The translations under genes and the position numbers were made by a program. From an uncultured Ruminococcus sp. (GTDB lineage: Bacteria; Bacillota; Clostridia; Oscillospirales; Ruminococcaceae): DNA of 20,808 nucleotides. The first letter of the stretch is position 1. The number at the start of each line of letters is the position of its first letter. The stretch lies in assembly GCA_946544695.1 (NCBI GenBank), contig CAMNMO010000010.1, forward strand, positions 1-20,808, read 5' to 3'. Shown one piece after another: positions 1 to 6,102 of the stretch. The notes beneath the pieces are model-generated. The model had not been told where the DNA came from. It did not search any database and was given only the letters and a program-made list of their open reading frames with translations.

Positions 1-200
1 ATGATTATCAGGTACCCTACTACAATATAAACGGCGATATGGATTATCAGACAAACTATTGGCTTGCCTGCGAATATTTCGAGCAGGTGAACGCTCCCGA
101 AAAGGAGATGTTCGTGATGAAGGATGCGACCCACGGTCTGCTGGAATCACGTTCGGAGGAATTTTCGGATATAGTGCATAAGATAGCAGAAAAAAGATAG
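1..200 (+). CDS. alpha/beta hydrolase, C-terminal fragment (5' end outside window)
   Basis: Reading from base 3, an open frame runs to TAG at 198-200 and gives 65 residues, so only the tail of the protein is here. It contains NGDMDYQTN, a typical stretch around the acid residue of alpha/beta hydrolases after the sixth strand. It also contains KDATHG, which fits the catalytic histidine loop, followed by a closing amphipathic helix. The pattern INGDxDYQTN followed by a late THG resembles the prolyl-aminopeptidase-like branch of the fold. The nucleophile region lies upstream, so the substrate cannot be judged. The apparent ATG at base 1 is in another frame and stops after nine codons. The CPBP protease gene follows after 45 bases on the same strand and may be cotranscribed. 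Confidence 0.75.
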   Translation, partial: DYQVPYYNINGDMDYQTNYWLACEYFEQVNAPEKEMFVMKDATHGLLESRSEEFSDIVHKIAEKR

Positions 201-245
201 TATGAAATGACAAGTCGTCAGGCAGGCTGACAGAAAGGCAGTCAA

Positions 246-1046
246 ATGGAAAGCAGTGTTAAAAAGGAAAAATATCTGCCCTTTTTACAGGCGGCGGTCA
301 TAACGGCAGCCTTCCTCATAGCAGAGATAGTTTTGCTAAAGCTGGGGGCTTTCGGTGAGGGCGCAAGGCTGTATCTTGTAGATGTGCCCCTGAGGGTACT
401 GTTCGGCTGTATAGCGCTGTTCTTCCTGAAAAGGCAGAACGGCAGCCCGCTGAAAGAGCTGTTCACCAAAAAGCTCAGCCGAAAGACATGGCTTTTGCTG
501 ATACCCTTTGCAGCCTATCTTGTGCTTACGCTGATGACCATGCTGGCAGCAACAGTTTTCACGGGGAAAATGGCAGGGCTCTTCGCACTGAACACCGCCC
601 AGCAGGCAGCCACGGGCTTTTATGAAGAGGGCTGCATGAGAGGGCTCATGATGTGCGGGCTGCTCAAACACCTGAAAGACACAAAGGCTGACAGGCTGAA
701 AGCCGTATGGCTGACAGGCGGTTTCTTCGGGCTGAGCCACGGGCTGAACTTCTTCTTCGGGCAGGATATACCCTCCACCCTTTTGCAGGTGATGAGCTGT
801 GCGCTGTGGGGCGCATTCATGGCGGCGGTGTATATGCAGAGCAGGAGCCTGACGCTTGTGATGGTCATGCACGCTGTATGGGACACGGTGGTGCGCATAC
901 CAAGAGCCTTCTGCGTTTTTCCCGAAAGCTCGCTGTACCTTGATATAACAGGGGTCTGCTGCGATGTGATACAGTTTGGCGTACTGCCGATAACGGCGGT
1001 CGTCATAAGCCTTAAATACGACAAGCTCAGGCAGAACAGGATTTAA
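246..1046 (+). CDS. CPBP family intramembrane metalloprotease
   Basis: This 266-residue polytopic membrane protein carries the three signature motifs of the CPBP (CAAX protease and bacteriocin-processing, formerly Abi) family. They are EEGCMR (E127, E128, R132), a helix with FGLSHG (H165), and VMHAVWD (H209, D213). In this family the glutamates and histidines lie within the membrane and form the putative active site of a glutamate-type/metal-dependent protease. Hydrophobic segments are visible at about 13-33, 48-62, 82-106, 153-170, 180-197, 203-217 and 236-256. Bacterial members are linked to bacteriocin immunity, processing of peptides or regulators, and envelope stress, but no substrate can be named here. 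The start is supported by AAAGG 7 bases upstream. It lies between two alpha/beta hydrolase genes with no bacteriocin precursor in view. Confidence 0.9.
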   Translation: MESSVKKEKYLPFLQAAVITAAFLIAEIVLLKLGAFGEGARLYLVDVPLRVLFGCIALFFLKRQNGSPLKELFTKKLSRKTWLLLIPFAAYLVLTLMTMLAATVFTGKMAGLFALNTAQQAATGFYEEGCMRGLMMCGLLKHLKDTKADRLKAVWLTGGFFGLSHGLNFFFGQDIPSTLLQVMSCALWGAFMAAVYMQSRSLTLVMVMHAVWDTVVRIPRAFCVFPESSLYLDITGVCCDVIQFGVLPITAVVISLKYDKLRQNRI

Positions 1047-1097
1047 GGACTATTTAATAAAAAGAGGATATAATAGACAGTAAAGAGAGATAACACC

Positions 1098-1592
1098 ATG
1101 AAAAAGAAACATTGCATGATGATACAGCTGCTGCTGTTGCTTTGGTTTTTCCTTGATATGACAGGGCTGTATTTCAAAGACAGCTATCTGGTAACAAGGG
1201 CTTACAAGGACGACGGTGTGTTCTTCCTGATATACCTTGCTGCCGTGCTGCTTTTCGCCTTCCGTGAAAAGGTCGGCAAATGGGCAGTTACGCTGTGGTC
1301 TGGCTTATGGTTCGTGATACAGTTCCTCTGCCACGAATGGTACACTGTTTTCGGCAAAGGCTTTATGGGTATCGCCGAGGAAAAGAAAGAATATTTCTCG
1401 GGGGCGTTAAAGTGGACCGATACATCAGACAGATACATACCCGATGTATACCACACGATACTGCACATACTGATACTCGGGGCATTCATCACAGGGGTGA
1501 CATTCATAGCAAGGCAGAAGAAAGAAAAAGCCGCTGATACAAAAAGCCAAACAAAGGCAAGGAGACAACAAAACCATGAAAAAAGCTCTTAG
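1098..1592 (+). CDS. small membrane protein of unknown function
   Basis: I do not recognise a family for this 164-residue protein. It has a short basic start (MKKKH) and four likely transmembrane helices at about residues 7-26, 40-56, 61-80 and 117-138. Between helices 3 and 4 is a polar loop of roughly 35 residues containing several Lys and Glu. The tail is strongly basic and hydrophilic, from about 139 to 164. The ribosome binding site is weak (GAGAG upstream of ATG 1098). The last 17 bases overlap the start of the downstream hydrolase, and the basic tail is encoded over that gene's Shine-Dalgarno sequence, so the two are probably translationally coupled and may act together. It is probably real, because the frame fills the gap between genes and the membrane pattern is coherent. 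Confidence 0.7.
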   Translation: MKKKHCMMIQLLLLLWFFLDMTGLYFKDSYLVTRAYKDDGVFFLIYLAAVLLFAFREKVGKWAVTLWSGLWFVIQFLCHEWYTVFGKGFMGIAEEKKEYFSGALKWTDTSDRYIPDVYHTILHILILGAFITGVTFIARQKKEKAADTKSQTKARRQQNHEKSS

Positions 1593-2520
1593 GATAACGG
1601 GAGTTATCGCTGCACTGCTGGCGGTATTCCTGCTGGCGCTGTACTCATACCACAACATGATGCTGGAAAGAGAAGCGCCGCTGATGGTACCGCAGGGAGA
1701 GATGACAGAAGTGGACGGACACAAGATGTGCGTCTGCACCGAGGGCAATGGTGACAGGACGCTGGTGTTCATGGCGGGCAGCGGCACAAGTTCACCGATA
1801 TACGATTTCAAAAGTCTTGATTCACTGCTGACCGATGAATACAGGGTGGCTGTTGTGGAAAAATTCGGCTACGGTTTCAGCGATGTGGTGGACAAGGAAA
1901 GAGATGTGGACAGTATGCTGGAGGATACCCGTGCGGCACTGACAAACGCAGGTCTCAGCGCACCCTATGTGCTGTGCCCCCATTCAATGTCAGCACTGGA
2001 AGCCATTTACTGGGCGCAGAAATATCCCGATGAGGTGGAAGCCATAGTGGGGCTGGACCCCGCAGTCCCCGAATACTACAACGACCCGAGGATCACAAAC
2101 CTTAACATGGTAAGGCTCGCTTACATAGGCTCAAAGCTGGGGATAATAAGGATCGTCCCGGGGCTCGACGAAAGCGACGCCATGAAGCACGGCACGCTGA
2201 CCGATAAGGAAAAGAAAATTTGCAGGGCTGTGTTCTACGCAAGAACGCTTACAAAGACCATGCTGAACGAGAGCGAAGCAGCAGAAGAAAATGCAAAGAA
2301 GGTCGATGAGGGCGGTGTGCCGCAGGTGCCTATGATATTTTTCACATCGGACGGTTCGCAAAGCCCGATGGGCAAAGATGAATGGCGCAGGATACAGAAG
2401 GACTACATTGAAAAAGCAGGCGGCAGACAGGTGCTGCTGGACTGCCCGCACTATGTGCATAACTACGAATACGAACAGATAGCCGAGGATACCAAAGATT
2501 TTCTCGACAGTATCGGATAA
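1576..2520 (+). CDS. membrane-anchored alpha/beta hydrolase
   Basis: This 314-residue protein has an uncleaved-looking N-terminal membrane anchor (about residues 6-24), with the catalytic domain predicted outside the cytoplasm. The hydrolase fold is clear. TLVFMAGSG near residue 62 is the oxyanion-hole strand. The nucleophile elbow is CPHSMSA (S137), a variant of the usual G-x-S-x-G. FFTSDGS (D259) fits the acid, and DCPHYVH (H292 or H295) fits the catalytic histidine. A lid-like insert lies at about 165-245. The substrate is unknown, and esterase, lipase or peptidase activity are all possible. ATG 1576 has AAGGAG at 1559-1564 and lies inside the preceding gene, giving a 17-base overlap. The elbow lacks the second glycine (Ser-Ala instead), which is uncommon but known in the superfamily. 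Confidence 0.85.
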   Translation: MKKALRITGVIAALLAVFLLALYSYHNMMLEREAPLMVPQGEMTEVDGHKMCVCTEGNGDRTLVFMAGSGTSSPIYDFKSLDSLLTDEYRVAVVEKFGYGFSDVVDKERDVDSMLEDTRAALTNAGLSAPYVLCPHSMSALEAIYWAQKYPDEVEAIVGLDPAVPEYYNDPRITNLNMVRLAYIGSKLGIIRIVPGLDESDAMKHGTLTDKEKKICRAVFYARTLTKTMLNESEAAEENAKKVDEGGVPQVPMIFFTSDGSQSPMGKDEWRRIQKDYIEKAGGRQVLLDCPHYVHNYEYEQIAEDTKDFLDSIG

Positions 2521-2589
2521 AGCATACCGAGGCAGGAAAAGCTACCGATGAGGCAGGTCTGAAATATATCAAAAAAAGGAGTGACATAT

Positions 2590-3252
2590 ATGAGTATGAG
2601 TTTTGAGAAGGTGTTCTCGCCCGAGGAGTTCACATCGCTGAAAATAACATGCAGCTTCGTCAACATGAACATAACATGCGGCGATAACAAGGAGGCACAT
2701 CTTGTATGCAGCAACGTGCCCGACGGTTCGTTTGCCGAGATACAGGAGGGTGTGCTGGTCATCGAGATTAAAGAAAAGAACCTGCTCGACAAGCTGAAAC
2801 AGATCTCTGTATTTGATGTGTGGTGCAGACTTGAACTTCCCGAAAAGATGCTGGAAAGCTTCACTGAGACAGCAGGCGCAGGCAATTCCACACTGGAGGG
2901 CATAAGCTGCGCACAGGCTGCTATACGTTCGGGGGCGGGCAACATAGTCATAAACGGCATGACCGTCAAGGAGGGCATGCAGCTGGAAACGGGCGCAGGC
3001 AACTCGGATATCACCGATATAAAGGGCGGCAGCCTGAAAACTAAGACAGGTGCGGGAAATGTTTCCGTGGCAGGCGAACTTGACAGCCTGGCTGTTAAAA
3101 CAGGCACGGGCAACATGACCTTTGACGGCAGCGTGTACGGTGAGGTACAGGTGGAAGGCGGCATAGGCAACGTCACACTGACACTGCACAACAAGCCCGA
3201 AAAAGTCGGCACCCGCACAGGCATCGGCAAGGTGGATATAAACTACGTATAA
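2590..3252 (+). CDS. DUF4097-type beta-repeat protein
   Basis: This 220-residue protein has no obvious signal peptide or membrane helix. From about residue 94 to the end it is built of rungs with a repeated turn: GAGN at 96, 115, 135 and 154, GTGN at 172, GIGN at 191 and GIGK at 211, spaced 18-20 residues apart. This is the right-handed beta-solenoid pattern of the DUF4097/putative adhesin family, often found with PspC-domain and LiaF-like envelope-stress proteins. Two PspC genes follow directly, which supports that association. Two starts are possible. GTG 2581 overlaps the Shine-Dalgarno AAGGAG (2576-2581) and is excluded, while ATG 2590 sits 8 bases behind it and is chosen. The biochemical role is unknown. 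Despite the family's adhesin label, export is not supported by this sequence. Confidence 0.82.
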   Translation: MSMSFEKVFSPEEFTSLKITCSFVNMNITCGDNKEAHLVCSNVPDGSFAEIQEGVLVIEIKEKNLLDKLKQISVFDVWCRLELPEKMLESFTETAGAGNSTLEGISCAQAAIRSGAGNIVINGMTVKEGMQLETGAGNSDITDIKGGSLKTKTGAGNVSVAGELDSLAVKTGTGNMTFDGSVYGEVQVEGGIGNVTLTLHNKPEKVGTRTGIGKVDINYV

Positions 3253-3280
3253 CGATGTAAGATCAATTATGAACAAACAT

Positions 3281-3322
3281 GGTGTCAACACAGGCGGTGC
3301 TTTTAGGCACTGTCGGGACACC
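3281..3322 (+). other. nested inverted repeat in leader of first PspC gene
   Basis: GGTGTC (3281-3286) can pair with GACACC (3317-3322), enclosing a second small hairpin, GTGC (3297-3300) with GCAC (3307-3310) around a six-base loop. It lies in the 104-base gap between the DUF4097 gene and the first PspC gene and has no T-run, so it looks more like an intercistronic RNA structure than a terminator. Function unknown. Confidence 0.35.
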
Positions 3323-3356
3323 GATAATAATTCAATATACCGAGAGGAGAATAATT

Positions 3357-3665
3357 ATGAACGGAAAGAAACTTTACAAGATCAAGAACGGCGCTATGCT
3401 GACAGGTGTGTGCAACGGACTGGCTGCATACTTTGATGTGGACGTAAGTCTGGTAAGAGTGGCAACTGTGCTGGCAGTATGCTTCACGGGCGTGGGCTTT
3501 GTGGCATACATCGCAGCTGCACTGATACTGCCCGAGGTCGAGAATTCGCCCTACGTCAACAGCGGCAATGCAAACAATGCAGGCAACTACAACACAAACA
3601 ATACCTTCAACGCAAACGATGCTGCAAACAACGGCACCGATGACAACGGCAAGGATATTTTGTAA
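3357..3665 (+). CDS. PspC domain protein with Asn-rich tail
   Basis: This is a 102-residue protein. Residues 3-61 form a PspC domain: the typical opening LYKIKNGAMLTGVCNGLAAY, then DVDVSLVR, then a membrane helix at about 35-58 ending in LPE. PspC-type proteins are inner-membrane partners in envelope-stress signalling. In Firmicutes, stand-alone small PspC proteins are common and poorly understood. After the domain comes a hydrophilic tail (about 63-100) that is very rich in Asn, with Gly, Ala, Thr and Asp, probably disordered. ATG 3357 is preceded by AGGAG at 3345-3349 with ideal spacing. An in-frame ATG at 3279 has no such site and was rejected. The neighbouring gene encodes the same domain without the tail, so this pair is likely a tandem duplication. 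Confidence 0.88.
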   Translation: MNGKKLYKIKNGAMLTGVCNGLAAYFDVDVSLVRVATVLAVCFTGVGFVAYIAAALILPEVENSPYVNSGNANNAGNYNTNNTFNANDAANNGTDDNGKDIL

Positions 3666-3702
3666 CTGTCTGGCGTAAAACGGAATATAAAGGAGAATGA
3701 AC

Positions 3703-3885
3703 ATGGAAAAGAAGCTTTACAGGATAAAGAACGGCGCCATTCTGGCAGGCGTATGCACAGGTCTGGCTGCGTATTTTGATCTGGACGTCAACCTTATCAG
3801 GATACTGGCTGTGGTGCTGGCATGCTCGACGGGTGTTGGTCTGGTGGCATACATCGTGGCTGCACTGGTGCTGCCCGAGATGTGA
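3703..3885 (+). CDS. minimal PspC domain protein
   Basis: This 60-residue protein consists only of a PspC domain: LYRIKNGAILAGVCTGLAAY, then DLDVNLIR, then a membrane helix at about 34-56 ending in LPEM. It closely matches the first 60 residues of the upstream PspC protein, including the order of all motifs, but stops where that protein's Asn-rich tail begins. AAGGAG at 3690-3695 is ideally spaced from ATG 3703. An in-frame ATG at 3697 is only one base from it and is unlikely to be used. It lies 37 bases downstream of its paralogue and 21 bases before the flavodoxin-like gene. A membrane role in envelope-stress response is inferred from the family only. Confidence 0.88.
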   Translation: MEKKLYRIKNGAILAGVCTGLAAYFDLDVNLIRILAVVLACSTGVGLVAYIVAALVLPEM

Positions 3886-3906
3886 TGAGATAACGGAGAT
3901 GTGATG

Positions 3907-4395
3907 ATGAGAACGGCGGTAGTTTATTATTCGATGGGCGGCAACACCCGCTTTGCAGCCGAACAGACAGCTAAACAGCTGGGCGCTGCGCTTATACAGA
4001 TAAGTCCCGTGAAGGCTTATCCCGACAAGGGCTTCAGGAAATTTTTATGGGGCGGCAAAAGTGCTGTGATGGGCGATATGCCCGAACTTGAGCCTTACAG
4101 CTTTGGCGGCGGCGACTATGACCGCATCATCATCTGCACCCCTGTATGGGCAGGCAGCTTTACGCCGCCCATACGCACTTTCATCGAAGAGAACCGCAGT
4201 GCGCTGGAGGGCAAGGAGATCGCTGCGGTCATCTGTTACAGCGGCGGCGGTGCCGATAAAGCCATAGCAAAGCTGAAAAGCTTTCTGGGGACTGACAGCC
4301 TTGCGGCTGAACTGATACTGACCGACCCGAAAGACAAGCCCTCCCCTGCCAACGACAGGCTGATAGCAGAGTTCTGCGAAAAGCTGCGGGGCTGA
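3907..4395 (+). CDS. flavodoxin family protein
   Basis: This 162-residue soluble protein is of single-domain flavodoxin size. The FMN phosphate-binding loop is YYSMGGNTRFAAE (about residues 8-20), matching the T/S-x-x-G-N-T pattern. A second flavin-contact region is ICTPVWAGSFTPPIRTF (about 79-95), and VICYSGGGADKA (about 111-122) is a third loop typical of the flavodoxin/NADPH-dependent FMN reductase-like group. It is expected to be a cytoplasmic low-potential electron carrier or a flavin-dependent reductase; the partner is unknown. GTG 3901, ATG 3904 and ATG 3907 are in frame. GGAG at 3895-3898 favours 3907 (8-base spacing), with 3904 as the alternative. It is the last gene before a likely terminator. 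Confidence 0.87.
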   Translation: MRTAVVYYSMGGNTRFAAEQTAKQLGAALIQISPVKAYPDKGFRKFLWGGKSAVMGDMPELEPYSFGGGDYDRIIICTPVWAGSFTPPIRTFIEENRSALEGKEIAAVICYSGGGADKAIAKLKSFLGTDSLAAELILTDPKDKPSPANDRLIAEFCEKLRG

Positions 4396-4399
4396 TAAC

Positions 4400-4413
4400 G
4401 ACACAGCCGTGTC
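4400..4413 (+). other. small hairpin just after flavodoxin gene
   Basis: GACAC (4400-4404) and GTGTC (4409-4413) form a five-base stem around AGCC, five bases after the stop codon. No T-run follows. It may protect the mRNA 3' end or help the larger hairpin downstream, but could be chance. Confidence 0.3.
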
Positions 4414-4431
4414 ATAATATATGTAATATTG

Positions 4432-4470
4432 AAGGCACTTTCGTCCGTAACGGGCGGAGGTGCCTTGTTT
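4432..4470 (+). terminator. probable intrinsic terminator ending the left gene block
   Basis: AAGGCAC (4432-4438) pairs with GTGCCTT (4460-4466). Inside it CGTCCG and CGGGCG extend the stem with one G-T pair and a TAA loop. The stem ends in TTGTTT, a short T-rich tail. It lies 37 bases after the flavodoxin stop and upstream of a separate promoter, which fits a transcription end. The T-run is short, so termination may be partial. Confidence 0.6.
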
Positions 4471-4630
4471 GCTGCGGGCGGGAGTACAGTATTCTGTATA
4501 CATGGCGGCTCAGGATACGTGTTTTGGCGTCAGGCTTTGCTGCCTGCAAGGAAAATATCTAAAATGGGAAAGTTTAAGGCGTTTATGTTGTTGATATCGC
4601 TAAAACTTTGCAGATAGGTGCGGCGTCCGC
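4471..4630. other. intergenic stretch with no supported gene
   Basis: Between the terminator hairpin and the promoter of the polymer operon I see no credible gene. The only open frame (ATG-less, to 4617) has no ribosome binding site or recognisable domain. A minor inverted repeat, CAGGC (4531-4535) with GCCTG (4542-4546), is present without a T-run. Together with the terminator and leader this forms a 415-base gene-free gap. Confidence 0.5.
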
Positions 4631-4659
4631 TTTACAACAGGGGAAATTCGTGGTATAAT
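4631..4659 (+). promoter_or_regulatory. sigma-A-type promoter of the wall-polymer operon
   Basis: The -35 box TTTACA (4631-4636) and a perfect -10 box TATAAT (4654-4659) are separated by 17 bases. TG at 4651-4652 adds an extended -10 element. Five of six -35 bases match consensus, making this the best promoter in the window. The start of transcription would be near 4666, giving a leader of about 145 nt before ATG 4811. Confidence 0.85.
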
Positions 4660-4740
4660 GCATTCTGGACGGTTTTTTTATACTTTACACCTCGCCTGCT
4701 TACGGGTGCACGGTGAAAAAACACAACGCATTAATTTTTA

Positions 4741-4800
4741 CGGCAGACCGCATGATGACCCGCCGCAGCTGCGGTGAGCGGCTTATGCAAGGTCTATAAG
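4741..4800 (+). promoter_or_regulatory. structured 5' leader upstream of the polymer operon
   Basis: The leader can fold into a closed stem: AGACC (4745-4749) plus GCAT (4750-4753) pair with ATGC (4785-4788) plus GGTCT (4791-4795), with an AA bulge. Inside are alternatives: the perfect palindrome CCGCAGCTGCGG (4763-4774), or GCCGC (4762-4766) with GCGGC (4778-4782). The structure ends three bases before the AAGGAG (4799-4803) that serves ATG 4811, so it could affect ribosome access. I do not recognise it as a known riboswitch class. A run of seven T at 4673-4679 lies near the transcript start. Confidence 0.45.
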
Positions 4801-4810
4801 GAGAGAATAT

Positions 4811-6058
4811 ATGAGCAGTAACTACGGCGGAAAGTTTGCAAAGCTCGAACGCATGGCGGCAGAGAAAAGCTTTTTCGATTTCGCCTTCGGTCATATCATC
4901 GGCAAGCTTAACGAGCTGACAGCACTGGTGACAAGAACTGTCATCTCGCTGAGGACAAAGGTGGATAAGAACAAGATAGTCTTTATGCACTACGATAACA
5001 AATATCAGTGCAACCCCAAGTATATATGCGAAAAACTGCTGGAACAGAACAAGGGCTATGACATAGTGTTCGTGGTGACGCCCGAGCTGGCTGAGGAATT
5101 TCCCTCATCGCTGCCAAAGGGCGTGCGCACAGTGAAGATAAATTCGCTGGAACATTTCTATGAGCTTGCCACCGCCAGGATATGGGTGGACAACGCACTG
5201 TGCTGCCCGCTGAGCTTCGTCATGAAAAAGCCGGGACAGGTGCTTATAAATACATGGCACGGTTCGCTGGGACTGAAAAAAATAACAGGCGTGCCCGACC
5301 CCAAGTGGCGGCTGGGCGCAAAGATAGCAGGCAGGATCACCAATTACATGATATCCAACTCGGCTTTTGAGACTGAGGTGTTCCGCAGCACCTACTGGGG
5401 CGACCCAAAGATAAAGGTGCTGGAATACGGTCACCCGAGGAGCGATGTGCTTTTTTGCGATGACAAGAAAAAGGCGGAGATCAAGAAGAAGGTGTGCAGG
5501 CACTACGGCATACCCGAGGATACCTCGCTGATACTTTACGCACCCACATTCCGCAATGACATGGGGCTGAAATACTATGACATCGACCACAGACAGGTCA
5601 TAGCGGCTGCTAAGGAACGCTTCGGCGGGAACTGGAAGATGATATGCCGCTACCACATAAAGGTGGCTGACAAGCTGAAAAACCGCAGGACAGATGATGA
5701 TATACTGGACGGCAACAGCTACGGCGATATCCAGGAACTTATGACTGTGTGCGACATAGGCATAACTGACTACTCCAGCTGGATATGCGATTATGTGCTG
5801 GGCAGCGGTGCAGGTTTCCTGTATGCGCCCGACCTTAAAGCCTACGGCAAGGAGAGAGGTTTCTATTATCCGCTTGACGAGACACCCTTCCCGCTTTCGG
5901 AGAACAATGATGAACTGATAAGGAACATACTCACCTTTGACAAGGAGAAGTATGAGGAGAAGCGGCAGGCATTCCTCAAGGCAAGGGGCTGCCGTGAGGA
6001 CGGCAGGGCGGCTGAGAGAGTCGCTGCGCTGATAAACAAGATAATGAAGAAGAAGTAA
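4811..6058 (+). CDS. CDP-glycerol/CDP-ribitol polyol-phosphate transferase (TagB/TagF family)
   Basis: This 415-residue peripheral membrane enzyme is of the CDP-glycerol glycerophosphotransferase family. Such enzymes move a polyol phosphate from its CDP carrier to a lipid-linked sugar (primase) or a growing chain (polymerase) in teichoic-acid-like synthesis. Family motifs appear in order: NTWHG (147-151) with the conserved histidine, GHPRSD (207-212), APTFRND (244-250), RYHIK (280-284) where the family has a second conserved histidine, and TDYSSWICD (319-327), which binds the CDP pyrophosphate. There is no N-terminal GT domain, and the first ~50 residues are amphipathic and basic, fitting membrane attachment. 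The length is near the single-domain TagB/TarB and TarL-like enzymes. It opens the operon behind a strong promoter and is followed by a second transferase. Whether it is primase or polymerase, and whether it uses glycerol or ribitol, cannot be told from the motifs. Confidence 0.9.
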   Translation: MSSNYGGKFAKLERMAAEKSFFDFAFGHIIGKLNELTALVTRTVISLRTKVDKNKIVFMHYDNKYQCNPKYICEKLLEQNKGYDIVFVVTPELAEEFPSSLPKGVRTVKINSLEHFYELATARIWVDNALCCPLSFVMKKPGQVLINTWHGSLGLKKITGVPDPKWRLGAKIAGRITNYMISNSAFETEVFRSTYWGDPKIKVLEYGHPRSDVLFCDDKKKAEIKKKVCRHYGIPEDTSLILYAPTFRNDMGLKYYDIDHRQVIAAAKERFGGNWKMICRYHIKVADKLKNRRTDDDILDGNSYGDIQELMTVCDIGITDYSSWICDYVLGSGAGFLYAPDLKAYGKERGFYYPLDETPFPLSENNDELIRNILTFDKEKYEEKRQAFLKARGCREDGRAAERVAALINKIMKKK

Positions 6059-6102
6059 CGGTAGTTTTACCGAAATATATGAAAACAAGGTGATAGATAA
6101 TT

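Noticed and set aside
1046..1074. TATAAT at 1069-1074 before the unknown membrane protein
   Set aside because: The -10 match is perfect, but no -35 box or TG extension is present at a proper distance, and the leader would be only about 16 bases. It may be real but cannot be supported.
2862..3252. Possible DNA tandem repeat or CRISPR-like spacing
   Set aside because: The periodicity is at the protein level (GAGN rungs). The DNA units differ, and the unit length varies from 54 to 60 bases with no identical repeats.
4429..4617. Open frame of 62 codons after the flavodoxin gene
   Set aside because: It starts inside the terminator hairpin, has no ribosome binding site and shows no domain.
5105..6088. 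Long open frame of 327 codons on the - strand across the first transferase gene
   Set aside because: It is antisense to a gene with clear family motifs and gives a Val/Ala/Tyr/His-rich product with no domain; it is a shadow of the codon bias. The same holds for long - strand frames at 2463-3230, 2569-3321, 7429-8352 and 17059-18171.
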